Shown here in pieces: positions 23,750-31,479 of a stretch of DNA of 64,000 bases (positions are counted from its first letter, which is position 1; each line of letters begins with the position of its first letter). The notes under the pieces are model-generated. The model searched no databases. It saw nothing but the letters and a program-made list of their open reading frames with translations, and was not told where the DNA came from. The stretch comes from JAWVFM01 sp963841455 (GTDB taxonomy: Bacteria > Actinomycetota > Thermoleophilia > Solirubrobacterales > 70-9). A program made the position numbers and the translations under genes. The stretch covers positions 372,001 through 436,000 of the forward strand of contig CAWJCU010000002.1 of assembly GCA_963841455.1 (NCBI GenBank), in the 5' to 3' direction.

Positions 23750-24367
23750 ATGGCGATGATCCCGATGGTCGTTGAGCAGACGTCGCGCGGCGAGCGGGCG
23801 TTCGACATCTACTCCCGCCTCCTGGGAGAGCGGATCGTCTTCCTCGGGCAGCCGGTCGAGGACGAGATCGCGAACGTGATCGTCGCACAGCTCATCCACC
23901 TCGAGGCCGAGGACCCGGACAAGGAGATCGCGCTTTACATCAACTCCCCCGGCGGCTCGGTCGATTCGGGGCTGGCGATCTACGACGCGATGCAGTACGT
24001 GAAGCCCGACGTCAGGACGATCTGCTTCGGGCTCGCCGCCTCGATGGGCTCACTGCTCCTCGCGGGCGGCGCCGCAGGCAAGCGTATGGCGTTGCCGAGC
24101 TCGCGGATCCTCATCCACCAGCCGAGCGGCGGCTTCCAGGGCCAGACCACGGACATCGAGATCCACGCTCGCGCGGCGCTGGCGCTACGCGAGCGAATGG
24201 ACGAGATCTATGCGCAGCACACGGGCCGCCCGGCCGACGAGCTCCACGACGACATGGAGCGCGACCGTTTCTTCACCCCCGCCGAAGCGCTCGAGTACGG
24301 GCTCGTCGACGAGGTGATCGAGCGCCACGACCTGCGCCGCGAGCCGACGGGGTTCCACTCGGACTGA
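23750..24367 (+). CDS. clpP: ATP-dependent Clp protease proteolytic subunit ClpP
   Basis: 205 residues from ATG 23750, with GGAGGAA seven bases upstream. The catalytic triad is intact: Ser98 (GLAASMGS), His123 (RILIHQPSGG) and Asp172. YSRLLGERIVFLGQPVEDE is the usual N-terminal segment. ClpP forms a tetradecamer used by ClpX/ClpC. Here it is solitary: no clpX, tig or second clpP adjoins it, whereas actinobacterial clpP1-clpP2-clpX are usually clustered. Its promoter region shares two ArsR-like operators with a divergent SRPBCC/ArsR operon, which suggests a conditionally expressed extra ClpP. Confidence 0.92.
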   Translation: MAMIPMVVEQTSRGERAFDIYSRLLGERIVFLGQPVEDEIANVIVAQLIHLEAEDPDKEIALYINSPGGSVDSGLAIYDAMQYVKPDVRTICFGLAASMGSLLLAGGAAGKRMALPSSRILIHQPSGGFQGQTTDIEIHARAALALRERMDEIYAQHTGRPADELHDDMERDRFFTPAEALEYGLVDEVIERHDLRREPTGFHSD

Positions 24368-24380
24368 GGCTGGCCGCTCG

Positions 24381-25334
24381 TCAGGCCGACGGCCCGGCCC
24401 GAAGCGCCTGGCGCATCTCGTCGATGCTCCACTCGTACGGCACGGTGGAGGCGACGAAGTCCCCGAGCTCGTCGGCGACGCGGTCAGGGTCGTCGAGCAT
24501 CGGGAAGTGGCCCGCCCCGTCGATCTCGACGAGCTTGCTGTTCGAGACCAGGGCGTGCGCGTAGCGCCCGTGCTCCACGGGGATGATCGGGTCGCGCTTT
24601 CCCCAGAGGATGAGCAGCGGCATCTGCTCAGCGAGGTAGAGGCGGTCGAGCGCGCTCACACGCTGCCCGCCGGGCTCGATGACCGAGCGCAATGTGTGCA
24701 GGAACGCGGCCCTCGAGTCTCCGTCGGCAAGCGAGGCGTACCCGCGCGCGAACTCCGCCACGTCCGGCCCGAGCTTCAGGCCGATTCGCTCGACGGCGCC
24801 GCCGATGGCCTCACCGGCTCTCAGCGCCCACTCGTGCGTGATCACCGGGAGCACCACCTCGGAGCCCGGGAGCGTCGCCGCGCGAAGCAGCGGGTTCACG
24901 TCGCGGCCGAGGCCGCCGCTCGAGACGAGGGCGAGCCGCTCGCAGTACTCGGGGAACTGGTAGGCGAACTGCATCGCGACGCCCCCGCCCAGCGAGTGCC
25001 CGACGGCGGTTCCGCGCTCGTAGCCGAGGACGCCGAGAAGGTCTCGGATGCCGCTGGCGTAGGCGCCGAGCGAGTAGTCGCCGCGCGGCTTGGCCGACCG
25101 TCCGTGGCCAAGGAGGTCGGGCGCCACCACCGTGTAGCGCTCCGCGAGACGGCGGATCACCGGCCGCCAGACGTCAGAGCTCGAGGTGATTCCGTGGACG
25201 AGGAGGATCAGCGGGCCCGAGCCCGCGCGCAGGAAGCCGACCTCGTGCCCGTGAAGCTCGACGTGCTCGAGCTCGGGCTCACGGGAGCTTCGGGCGGCGG
25301 GACGCGCCGAGTCGATGGCGGTTGCGGCGCTCAC
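24381..25334 (-). CDS. Alpha/beta hydrolase
   Basis: 317 residues from GTG 25334. It has the nucleophile elbow GHSLGG (Ser114), an oxyanion segment LLVHGITSSSDVW, the acid in LILWGKRDPIIP and the base in GAGHFPMLDDP. Similar proteins cleave C-C or ester bonds, and some serve polyester or meta-cleavage products. Its start overlaps the stop of the acyl-CoA dehydrogenase upstream by four bases (GTGA), so it probably acts on the product of that pathway. The substrate cannot be told from sequence. Confidence 0.85.
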   Translation of the reverse strand: MSAATAIDSARPAARSSREPELEHVELHGHEVGFLRAGSGPLILLVHGITSSSDVWRPVIRRLAERYTVVAPDLLGHGRSAKPRGDYSLGAYASGIRDLLGVLGYERGTAVGHSLGGGVAMQFAYQFPEYCERLALVSSGGLGRDVNPLLRAATLPGSEVVLPVITHEWALRAGEAIGGAVERIGLKLGPDVAEFARGYASLADGDSRAAFLHTLRSVIEPGGQRVSALDRLYLAEQMPLLILWGKRDPIIPVEHGRYAHALVSNSKLVEIDGAGHFPMLDDPDRVADELGDFVASTVPYEWSIDEMRQALRAGPSA

Positions 25335-26605
25335 TGGATCCTCATTCCGGAGATCGCCCGCGATATCACCAGGCGCTGGATCTCCGAGGTGCCCTCGAAG
25401 ATCGTGAAGATCTTCGCGTCGCGGTGCATCCGCTCGACGGGGAACTCCCGCGTGTAACCGTTGCCGCCGAGGATCTGGATCGCGCGCTCGGTCGCCCAAA
25501 CTGCCACCTCGCCGGCCTTGAGCTTCGACATCGAGCCCTCGGCGGAGTCGAACGACTTGTCGGTGCGGCCCATCCACGCGGCGCGCCAGACGAGCAGGCG
25601 GGCGGCGTCGATCTCCATCTTCATGTCGGCGAGCGTGAAAGCGATCGCCTGGTTCTGAATGATCGGACGACCGAACTGCTCGCGCTCTTTCGCGTAGTCG
25701 AGCGCGAACTCGTAGGCGGCGCGGGCGATCCCGATCGCCTGCGCGCCCACCGTCGGCCGCGAGACCTCGAAGGTCTTCATCGCGGCCTGGGTCTTCGCGC
25801 CGGTGCCCTCGCGGGCGCGGGCGAGCCGCTCGTCGAGCTTCTCCTTGCCGCCGAGCAGGCAGCTCCCGGGGACGCGGACGTCGTCGAGGTGGACGTCGGC
25901 GGTGTGCGAGGCGCGCAGGCCGTGCTTCTTGACCTTGGCCCCCTGCTCGAGGCCGTTGGTGCCGGGGGGAATGACGAAGCCGACGTGTCCGCGCGAGCCG
26001 AGCTCGCGATCGACCGAGGCGATGACGACATGGACGTTGGCGATGCCGCCGTTCGTGGCCCAGGCCTTCTGCCCATTGAGGACCCACTCGTCCTTGGCCT
26101 CGTCGTATTTCGCGGTGGTGCGGATGGCGGAAACGTCCGAGCCCGCGTCGGGCTCCGACGAGCAGAAGGCGCCGACCTGAGGCTCGTCCTCGGTGCCGAA
26201 GCACTGCGGGACCCATTCGACGAGCTGGTCGGGCGTGCCCGAGGCGTAGATGCCGGCCACGGCGAGGGTCGTGCCCATGATCGACAGTCCAATGCCGGCG
26301 TCGCCCCAGAAGAGCTCCTCGTTGACGATCGGGAAGGTGAGCCCGGTGGGCTCGAGCCAGAACTGCGCAATCCCCTCGAAGCCATAGAGCCCGATTTTGG
26401 CCGCCTCCTGGATGATCGGCCACGGGGTCTCCTCGCGCTCGTCCCACTCCGATGCGGCGGGCCTCACGACCTTCTCGGCGAACCCGTGGACCCAGTCACG
26501 GATCTCCTTCTGATCGTCGCTCAGCTCCAGCGAAAACGTCGCATCGCCGGTGTCGGTTTCCATACCTGCCGCCGCTGCGGCCTCGTCAACTGTGGTGGCT
26601 TCCAT
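25331..26605 (-). CDS. Acyl-CoA dehydrogenase, long-chain/glutaryl-like branch
   Basis: 424 residues from ATG 26605 (GTG 26608 directly precedes it). The signatures are GAFCSSEPDAGSDVSAI, NGQKAWATNGGIANVHVVIA, YAKEREQFGRPIIQNQAIAF and AIQILGGNGYTREFPVER, with the GTSEIQRLVISR catalytic-base segment at the C-terminus. It is more divergent from the two neighbouring dehydrogenases than they are from each other, so a different chain length or a branched substrate is likely. It is first gene of an operon with the alpha/beta hydrolase and divergent from another dehydrogenase. Confidence 0.88.
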   Translation of the reverse strand: MEATTVDEAAAAAGMETDTGDATFSLELSDDQKEIRDWVHGFAEKVVRPAASEWDEREETPWPIIQEAAKIGLYGFEGIAQFWLEPTGLTFPIVNEELFWGDAGIGLSIMGTTLAVAGIYASGTPDQLVEWVPQCFGTEDEPQVGAFCSSEPDAGSDVSAIRTTAKYDEAKDEWVLNGQKAWATNGGIANVHVVIASVDRELGSRGHVGFVIPPGTNGLEQGAKVKKHGLRASHTADVHLDDVRVPGSCLLGGKEKLDERLARAREGTGAKTQAAMKTFEVSRPTVGAQAIGIARAAYEFALDYAKEREQFGRPIIQNQAIAFTLADMKMEIDAARLLVWRAAWMGRTDKSFDSAEGSMSKLKAGEVAVWATERAIQILGGNGYTREFPVERMHRDAKIFTIFEGTSEIQRLVISRAISGMRIQ

Positions 26606-26634
26606 CACTCCATCCGATCGAGGATTACATTGAT

Positions 26635-26647
26635 CGATGGTACATCG
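26635..26647. promoter_or_regulatory. Short palindrome between divergent acyl-CoA dehydrogenases
   Basis: CGATG-GTA-CATCG lies in the 86-bp divergent gap, next to the AT-richer stretch GATTACATTGATC that may hold a promoter. A possible operator, but short. Confidence 0.3.
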
Positions 26648-26691
26648 TTAAGGGCAATTGGTTACCCGCCTGCGCCGGATATAAGTCACAC

Positions 26692-27882
26692 ATGGCCGCC
26701 GACGCGACCGTGATCAAGGACACCGGCGCGCGGGCGCAGGTCCCGCCGTTCACGGACGAGCACGCCGAGTTGCGCGAGACGATCGGCCGCTGGGTGCGAG
26801 AGGAGATCGCGCCACACGTCGACGCTTGGGAGGCGGCCCGGGAGTTCCCGGTCGAGCTCTACCGGCGCGCAGGCGAGCTGGGCTTTCTCGGGCTCAAGTA
26901 CCCGGTCGAGCTGGGCGGGCAGGGCGGGGATTCCGTCCATGACGCGGTCTGGGCCGAGGAGCTCGCGGCGGCGGGTGCCTCGGGCGGCGTCGGCGCCGGC
27001 CTCGGCGCCCACACGGGCATCGCGACGCCGCCGGTGTTCAAGTTCGGCACGGCGGAGCAGCACGAACGCTTCCTGCGCCCGGCGATCCGGGGCGAGCGGA
27101 TCGCCGGCCTCGGCATCACGGAGCCGGGTGCCGGCTCGGACGTGGCGTCGATCCGCACGCAGGCGCGGAAGGTCGACGGCGGGTACGTCGTCAACGGGTC
27201 GAAGACGTTCATCACCAACGGCGTGCGCGCCGACTTCCTCGTCTGCGCGGTCAAGACGACCGACGACGGCGGCCATCACGGAATGTCGTTCCTGATCCTC
27301 GAGCGCGAGATGCCCGGCTACGAGGTCTCGCGCAAGCTCGAGAAGATGGGCTGGCACGCCTCCGACACGGGCGAGCTCTCGTTCACCGACGTCGAGGTGC
27401 CCGACGAGAACCTCCTCGGCGAGGAGAACCAGGGCTTCTACCTGATCATGGCCAACTTCCAGTGGGAGCGGCTCCTGATGGCGCTCGGGGCCGTCGGTGC
27501 GATGCGGCGCCTGCTCGACGTGGCGATCTCATACGCCGGCGAGCGCCAGGCGTTCGGCCGGCCCATCGGGAGCTTCCAGACGATCAGGCACAAGGTCGCT
27601 GAGATGGGCGTGAAGCTCGAGGCGGGCCGCGCGCTCACATACGCGGCGCTGCGCAAGTACGCGGCCGGCGAGGACGCCACGCGCGAGGTCACGATGGCGA
27701 AGCTCCTGACGCAGCGGACCGCGCTGGAGGTCGCCGACGAATGCCTCCAGATCCACGGCGGCTACGGCTACATGACCGAGTACGGGGTCGAGCGGGCGGT
27801 GCGCGACCTGCGCCTGGGCCCGATCGGCGGGGGCACGGAGGAGGTCATGAAGGAGATCCTCGGCCGAGGCTACGGGCTCTAG
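26692..27882 (+). CDS. Acyl-CoA dehydrogenase
   Basis: 396 residues from ATG 26692. Motifs are GFLGLKYPVELGGQGGDS, LGITEPGAGSDVASI, NGSKTFITNGVRADF, YAGERQAFGRPIGSF and LQIHGGYGYMTEYGVERAVR, with the catalytic Glu in GGGTEEVMKEILGR. It is close to the dehydrogenase at 21654, suggesting paralogues with related substrates. It overlaps the 3' end of the PPOX-like gene on the other strand by four bases. Confidence 0.9.
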   Translation: MAADATVIKDTGARAQVPPFTDEHAELRETIGRWVREEIAPHVDAWEAAREFPVELYRRAGELGFLGLKYPVELGGQGGDSVHDAVWAEELAAAGASGGVGAGLGAHTGIATPPVFKFGTAEQHERFLRPAIRGERIAGLGITEPGAGSDVASIRTQARKVDGGYVVNGSKTFITNGVRADFLVCAVKTTDDGGHHGMSFLILEREMPGYEVSRKLEKMGWHASDTGELSFTDVEVPDENLLGEENQGFYLIMANFQWERLLMALGAVGAMRRLLDVAISYAGERQAFGRPIGSFQTIRHKVAEMGVKLEAGRALTYAALRKYAAGEDATREVTMAKLLTQRTALEVADECLQIHGGYGYMTEYGVERAVRDLRLGPIGGGTEEVMKEILGRGYGL

Positions 27883-28835
27883 GCGCGCCGGCGCTCCTTC
27901 GCGATGCGGTGGTAGCGCCGGGCCTTGCCGAAGTTCCGGCGCAGCCCCGCGATGCGGCTCTCCTTCGGTAGCTCGAAGCCGCCGACGAGCTTGTGCGGGA
28001 CAAGCGCCAGACCGCCGTCGTCGCGCACCAGGTCACCGCGGACCTGGAAGTTCTCCTGCCACCTGAAGTCCGGCGCGTGGGCGTGCGCCGTGAGGCAGGC
28101 GCGGCCCTCGGCGACCGGCAGGCCGGCTGGCTCGCCGGTAATCCGGATCCTCCGTGCAGAGCGGTCGAGGCTGACGGGAAGCCGGACGGCGAGTGGAAAG
28201 CCGTCGGGCGCCACCCAGCCGAGGACGGCGGTCTCGTGGCGCGCGCCGAGCTCCTCGATGCGGCTGTCCCATGTCGTCGCACCACCCGCGGCCGGCTCGA
28301 GCGGCTCGAGCGCCTCCTCGCTGTGCCCTGAGCGGACCTCCTCGACGTGGCAGTCGTAGACCTCGGGGGCCGAGCCGACATCGCCCGCGGGCCAGACGAA
28401 GACCCGCTCCGGTCGAGTCTTCACGTAGATGCGCTCGAAGTACCAGCTGAAGAGCCCCTCGAGCCACTTCGGCGGGAGCATGTCCTTCGTCGCGGGCAGC
28501 TTCACGACTGCCTCCCGCCGGTAGCGCTCGCGGTTGGCGTCCAGGTCGGCCTCGTCGACCTCGGCGGTCCCCTGAACCAGCACTTGGGGCGCAGGCTCGA
28601 CGCCTGATCCTGTCGGGTCGCTGAACAGCAGGGCGACGCGTGGGTTGCGCTTGGCGTCGTCGGCCTTCTTGGGGTAGCCGATTCCAGTCGTGATGTCGAT
28701 CGTGGGCGCGCCCTGCTCGTAGTAGGGCGTGACCGGCCACACGATCGGCTGCTGGCGAGCGTCGACCGTGGCGTACTCGGTCGTTATGTAGCGATCAAAG
28801 GCGTCGCGGGCCGCTTGGGGAAGGCTGCTCGTCAT
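27879..28835 (-). CDS. Pyridoxamine 5'-phosphate oxidase-fold (FMN/F420-binding-like) protein
   Basis: 318 residues. The first half (TEYATVDARQQPIVWPVTPY, KADDAKRNPRVALLFSDPTG and VLVQGTAEVDEADLDAN) is a flavin-split-barrel domain of the PPOX family. The second half (TAVLGWVAPDGFPLAVRLPV, GRACLTAHAHAPDF) looks like a second, degenerate copy of the fold. Such two-barrel proteins in Actinobacteria bind FMN, F420 or haem; no cofactor can be assigned. It is followed on the complementary strand by the dehydrogenase and preceded by a NUDIX gene six bases upstream, likely co-transcribed. Confidence 0.7.
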   Translation of the reverse strand: MTSSLPQAARDAFDRYITTEYATVDARQQPIVWPVTPYYEQGAPTIDITTGIGYPKKADDAKRNPRVALLFSDPTGSGVEPAPQVLVQGTAEVDEADLDANRERYRREAVVKLPATKDMLPPKWLEGLFSWYFERIYVKTRPERVFVWPAGDVGSAPEVYDCHVEEVRSGHSEEALEPLEPAAGGATTWDSRIEELGARHETAVLGWVAPDGFPLAVRLPVSLDRSARRIRITGEPAGLPVAEGRACLTAHAHAPDFRWQENFQVRGDLVRDDGGLALVPHKLVGGFELPKESRIAGLRRNFGKARRYHRIAKERRRA

Positions 28836-28841
28836 CGGATC

Positions 28842-29477
28842 TCAGTATTCCGGGTCTCCGGGTAGAACCACCCTGAAGTCCTCTCGCGTCCCGGCGACGC
28901 GGGGGAGGATCGGCTCGACGACGCGATCTCGCGCATCGGCGACGACGTCCTCGGCCGTGGCGAAGCCGGTGAGCGCTTGGAGGTGCGTGATCGTGGGGAA
29001 CGCGAGCTCGAACCCGCCCGAGCGGTGGCGCTCGAGGGCCTCGGCCGGGGCCGTCCAGAGCGCGTCCACGACCTCCTCGCCGTCGGCCTGCGGCTTCGCG
29101 TGCGGCGGCGCGAGCGCGACGTAGAAGCGGGTGTCGAAACGGACGGGCACGACCTCAGGCGTGATCCAGCGCGACCAGGGAAGTAGCTCCGCCTCGTCCC
29201 CGATCTCGACGCCCGCCTCCTCGCCCAGCTCGCGCCGAGCGCACACCCGGTGCGCCGCCTCGTCCGCTTCCGGGCCGGCCGCGTCTCCGGCGCGGTCACC
29301 TTCGTCCACCGCGCCGCCGGGGAAGACCCAAACGCCGGGCATGAACCGTGCCCCGGGGTTCCGCTGCACCATCAGCACCTCCAAACCCCGGTCGGTGTGG
29401 GCGCCGCCACGGCGCAGGAGGATCAGGGTGGCCGCCGGTCGCGGCTCGGAGCCCGGCATCGGCGTAACCCTATTCAT
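28842..29477 (-). CDS. NUDIX hydrolase (NUDT19-like)
   Basis: 211 residues from ATG 29477 (ATG 29459 is also possible). The Nudix box runs from GGAVDEGDRAG to RRELGEEAGVE with an insert of ~18 residues, the long-insert form found in NUDT19/coenzyme A diphosphatase-like proteins. An upstream MVQRNPGARFMPGVWVFPGG strand is typical. A CoA- or NDP-linked substrate would suit the acyl-CoA surroundings. Divergent from rubredoxin. Confidence 0.85.
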   Translation of the reverse strand: MNRVTPMPGSEPRPAATLILLRRGGAHTDRGLEVLMVQRNPGARFMPGVWVFPGGAVDEGDRAGDAAGPEADEAAHRVCARRELGEEAGVEIGDEAELLPWSRWITPEVVPVRFDTRFYVALAPPHAKPQADGEEVVDALWTAPAEALERHRSGGFELAFPTITHLQALTGFATAEDVVADARDRVVEPILPRVAGTREDFRVVLPGDPEY

Positions 29478-29518
29478 CGGCGTCGCCCGCGCCAGACCCG
29501 CGATAGGCTGCCGCCCTC

Positions 29519-29704
29519 ATGCCGACCGAGACCGAGACCAAGCAGCTCTGGATCTGCTCCTCATGCGGGTTCATCTACGACCCGGACGAGGGCGACCCTG
29601 ATGGCGGAATCGCCCCGGGCACCCAGTTCGACGACATCCCGGACGACTGGTTCTGCCCTGTCTGCGGGGCCCGCAAGGTCGACTTCGAGCCCTACGAGGG
29701 CTAG
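29519..29704 (+). CDS. Rubredoxin
   Basis: 61 residues from ATG 29519. Four cysteines in two C-x-x-C pairs (Cys13/Cys16 and Cys46/Cys49), each followed by Gly, with the Y-D-P-x-x-G-D-P-D-G-G-I-x-P-G-T core, are diagnostic. A single-iron electron carrier; partners could be alkane hydroxylase, P450 or reductase systems elsewhere. It stands alone, convergent with DUF4349. Confidence 0.93.
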   Translation: MPTETETKQLWICSSCGFIYDPDEGDPDGGIAPGTQFDDIPDDWFCPVCGARKVDFEPYEG

Positions 29705-30849
29705 ACGGAGTCGGAGAGAGCCCGCTCGCGGCGTATCCGCATCGCGGCGCGCGTCGCGAGCCATGCGAGCAGGCCGATCAGCGCCAGCGGCGCCAGGACG
29801 GCGAGGCTGATCAGGAGGACGCCCGCGGCCACCGTCAGCACGCGGCCGGCGTCGTGCAGGGCGTCGTCGATGCCGAACCCGCCTCCGCCAGCCGACGCCC
29901 CGCCCCGGGCCTCGATCGACATGTGCACCGGCACCATCGCGACGCGCTCGTGGAGCTGACCGAGCCGGCCCTGCGCCCGGGCGAGCTCACGGCGGACGAC
30001 CCCGAGGCGGTGCTTGATCGCGTGGACCGCCTCTGGGCTCGTCGCCTTCGCGAGCTGAGCGATCAGCGTGTCCCGCTCGGACGTGAGGCTGGCGATGCTG
30101 TCGCGAGCGGAGTTGAAGCGGCGCGTGATGTCCCGGCTGCCCTCGGTCCGAGAGACCACGAGGCCCAGGCCCGAGAGGTCGTCGAGCGCCGGCTCGAGCT
30201 TCGCGGCAGGAACTCGCAGCTGGAACTCGGCGCCGAGCGACGGGCTGACGGGGAAGCTCTCCTCGAGCGGGATCGGCTGCGGTGGGGCGCCCTTCCCGCT
30301 CGTGATCTGGGAGGAGATCACGAGGCCGCGGTAGCGGCGGACAACATCGGTCACCTGACTCGCCACGTCGCGGACGTCGTCGGGCTCGGTGGACAGCGTG
30401 AGGTCCGCGGTGCTGGCGACCTTGCGCTGCTGACTGGCGGGCCCGGCTGGTGCGGCGGCCTTGGGCCGCGCGAGCTCGGCGCCCGCAGCTCCGCCGCCGG
30501 CAGGGGCACCCGCCGGCGCCACCTGTTGCGAGGCCGCCGAAGACCGGTGAGTGAGAGGAGTCGACTGGGTCGTCGTCGAGTTGCTCACGCTGGTCGTCCC
30601 GCCGCCTCCACCCACCGCCGTCACGGACACTCCTGCCACCACCAGCAACGTCACCACCGCGCCGGCCGGCGCGAGAAGGCGCCGAGGCGGGACCGCGCGC
30701 AATCTGTCCGCGAGCTCCGCCCAACGCGACGAGCGCTCACGCGGGAATCCCTGCGCAGCGCGCTCATCGAGCATGGCCGCGAACTCGTCGTCGATCGACG
30801 GCCGCTCGTCGGTCAGGGCCGCGAACAGCTCTTCCTCAGTCAGCCTCAA
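29701..30849 (-). CDS. DUF4349 membrane protein, probable anti-sigma partner
   Basis: 382 residues from ATG 30849. The cytosolic N-terminus (~55 residues) precedes a helix (LLAPAGAVVTLLVVAGVSVT), then a Ser/Thr/Ala/Pro-rich linker and the DUF4349 core (VASTADLTLSTEPDDVRDVA, RYRGLVISSQ, LRVPAAKLEPALDDLSGLG, then a coiled-coil ending MVPVHMSIEA), and a final membrane segment with a basic tail. Its start overlaps the ECF sigma stop by 14 bases. With an N-terminal cytosolic segment next to the sigma gene, an anti-sigma function is plausible. Confidence 0.8.
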   Translation of the reverse strand: MRLTEEELFAALTDERPSIDDEFAAMLDERAAQGFPRERSSRWAELADRLRAVPPRRLLAPAGAVVTLLVVAGVSVTAVGGGGGTTSVSNSTTTQSTPLTHRSSAASQQVAPAGAPAGGGAAGAELARPKAAAPAGPASQQRKVASTADLTLSTEPDDVRDVASQVTDVVRRYRGLVISSQITSGKGAPPQPIPLEESFPVSPSLGAEFQLRVPAAKLEPALDDLSGLGLVVSRTEGSRDITRRFNSARDSIASLTSERDTLIAQLAKATSPEAVHAIKHRLGVVRRELARAQGRLGQLHERVAMVPVHMSIEARGGASAGGGGFGIDDALHDAGRVLTVAAGVLLISLAVLAPLALIGLLAWLATRAAMRIRRERALSDSV

Positions 30850-31402
30850 CGCATGCCCTCCTCAATTTCTCGACGACCCGGTGGAGCCTCGTGCCCGCGT
30901 TCGACTCGCTGACCCCGACCACGGTGCCGATCTCCGCATTGCTCAACCCAGCGAAGAACTTGAGGGCCACGAGCTCGCGCTCGCGCGGGGCGAGCGCGGC
31001 CATCGCCGGTCGCAGCACCGCGCGGCGCACCGCCACCGCGGCCTCCTCGTCGGGCGCGGCGGCGGAGGAATCGATGACATCGCCGGCGAGCTCCGCGGAC
31101 CGCTTCCGCCGCCGCAGCTCGTCGAGGGCCGCGTTGCGCGCGATTCCGAACAGCCAGGCGCGCCGGCTGCCCCGCTTCGCATCGAAGCGGCGCCGCTTGC
31201 GGTAGGCCCGCTCGAAGGCGAGCGCCGTCACGTCCTCGGCGGCGGCGCGATTACGCAGGAGTCCCATGACGTAGCCGAACACGTCGTCGCGCGAGCTGCG
31301 GTAGAGCGCCTCGAACTCCGCGTCGGCGTCCGACGGTGCGGCGCTCATCGGTGCGGCGATCGCCTGATCCACGCCCGTACTACGGCCGAACCGCCGATCC
31401 AT
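30836..31402 (-). CDS. ECF-type RNA polymerase sigma factor
   Basis: 188 residues from ATG 31402 (GTG 31405 precedes it; homology really starts near DAEFEALYRSS, so ATG 31348 is an alternative). Region 2 reads DVFGYVMGLLRNRAAAEDVT and ALAFERAYRKRRRFDAKRGS, RAWLFGIARNAALDELRRR. Region 4 reads ALAPRERELVALKFFAGLSN and AEIGTVVGVSESNAGTRLHR. It is the upstream partner of the DUF4349 gene with a 14-base overlap. Targets unknown. A palindromic repeat lies between its start and bioA. Confidence 0.88.
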   Translation of the reverse strand: MDRRFGRSTGVDQAIAAPMSAAPSDADAEFEALYRSSRDDVFGYVMGLLRNRAAAEDVTALAFERAYRKRRRFDAKRGSRRAWLFGIARNAALDELRRRKRSAELAGDVIDSSAAAPDEEAAVAVRRAVLRPAMAALAPRERELVALKFFAGLSNAEIGTVVGVSESNAGTRLHRVVEKLRRACVEAD

Positions 31403-31417
31403 CACACCCAGTATCGA

Positions 31418-31465
31418 CCGAACGTCCGGGAACGTGCCCTATAGGGCGTACTCCGGGACGTTCGG
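31418..31465. repeat. Nested palindromic repeat family C, copy 1
   Basis: Outer arms CCGAACGTCC (31418-31427) and GGACGTTCGG (31456-31465) enclose an inner perfect 12-bp palindrome GCCCTATAGGGC (31436-31447). A related element with the same outer arms lies at 38053-38104. This copy sits between the ECF sigma gene start and the end of bioA. Confidence 0.55.
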
Positions 31466-31479
31466 CGAAAGACGCGGAG

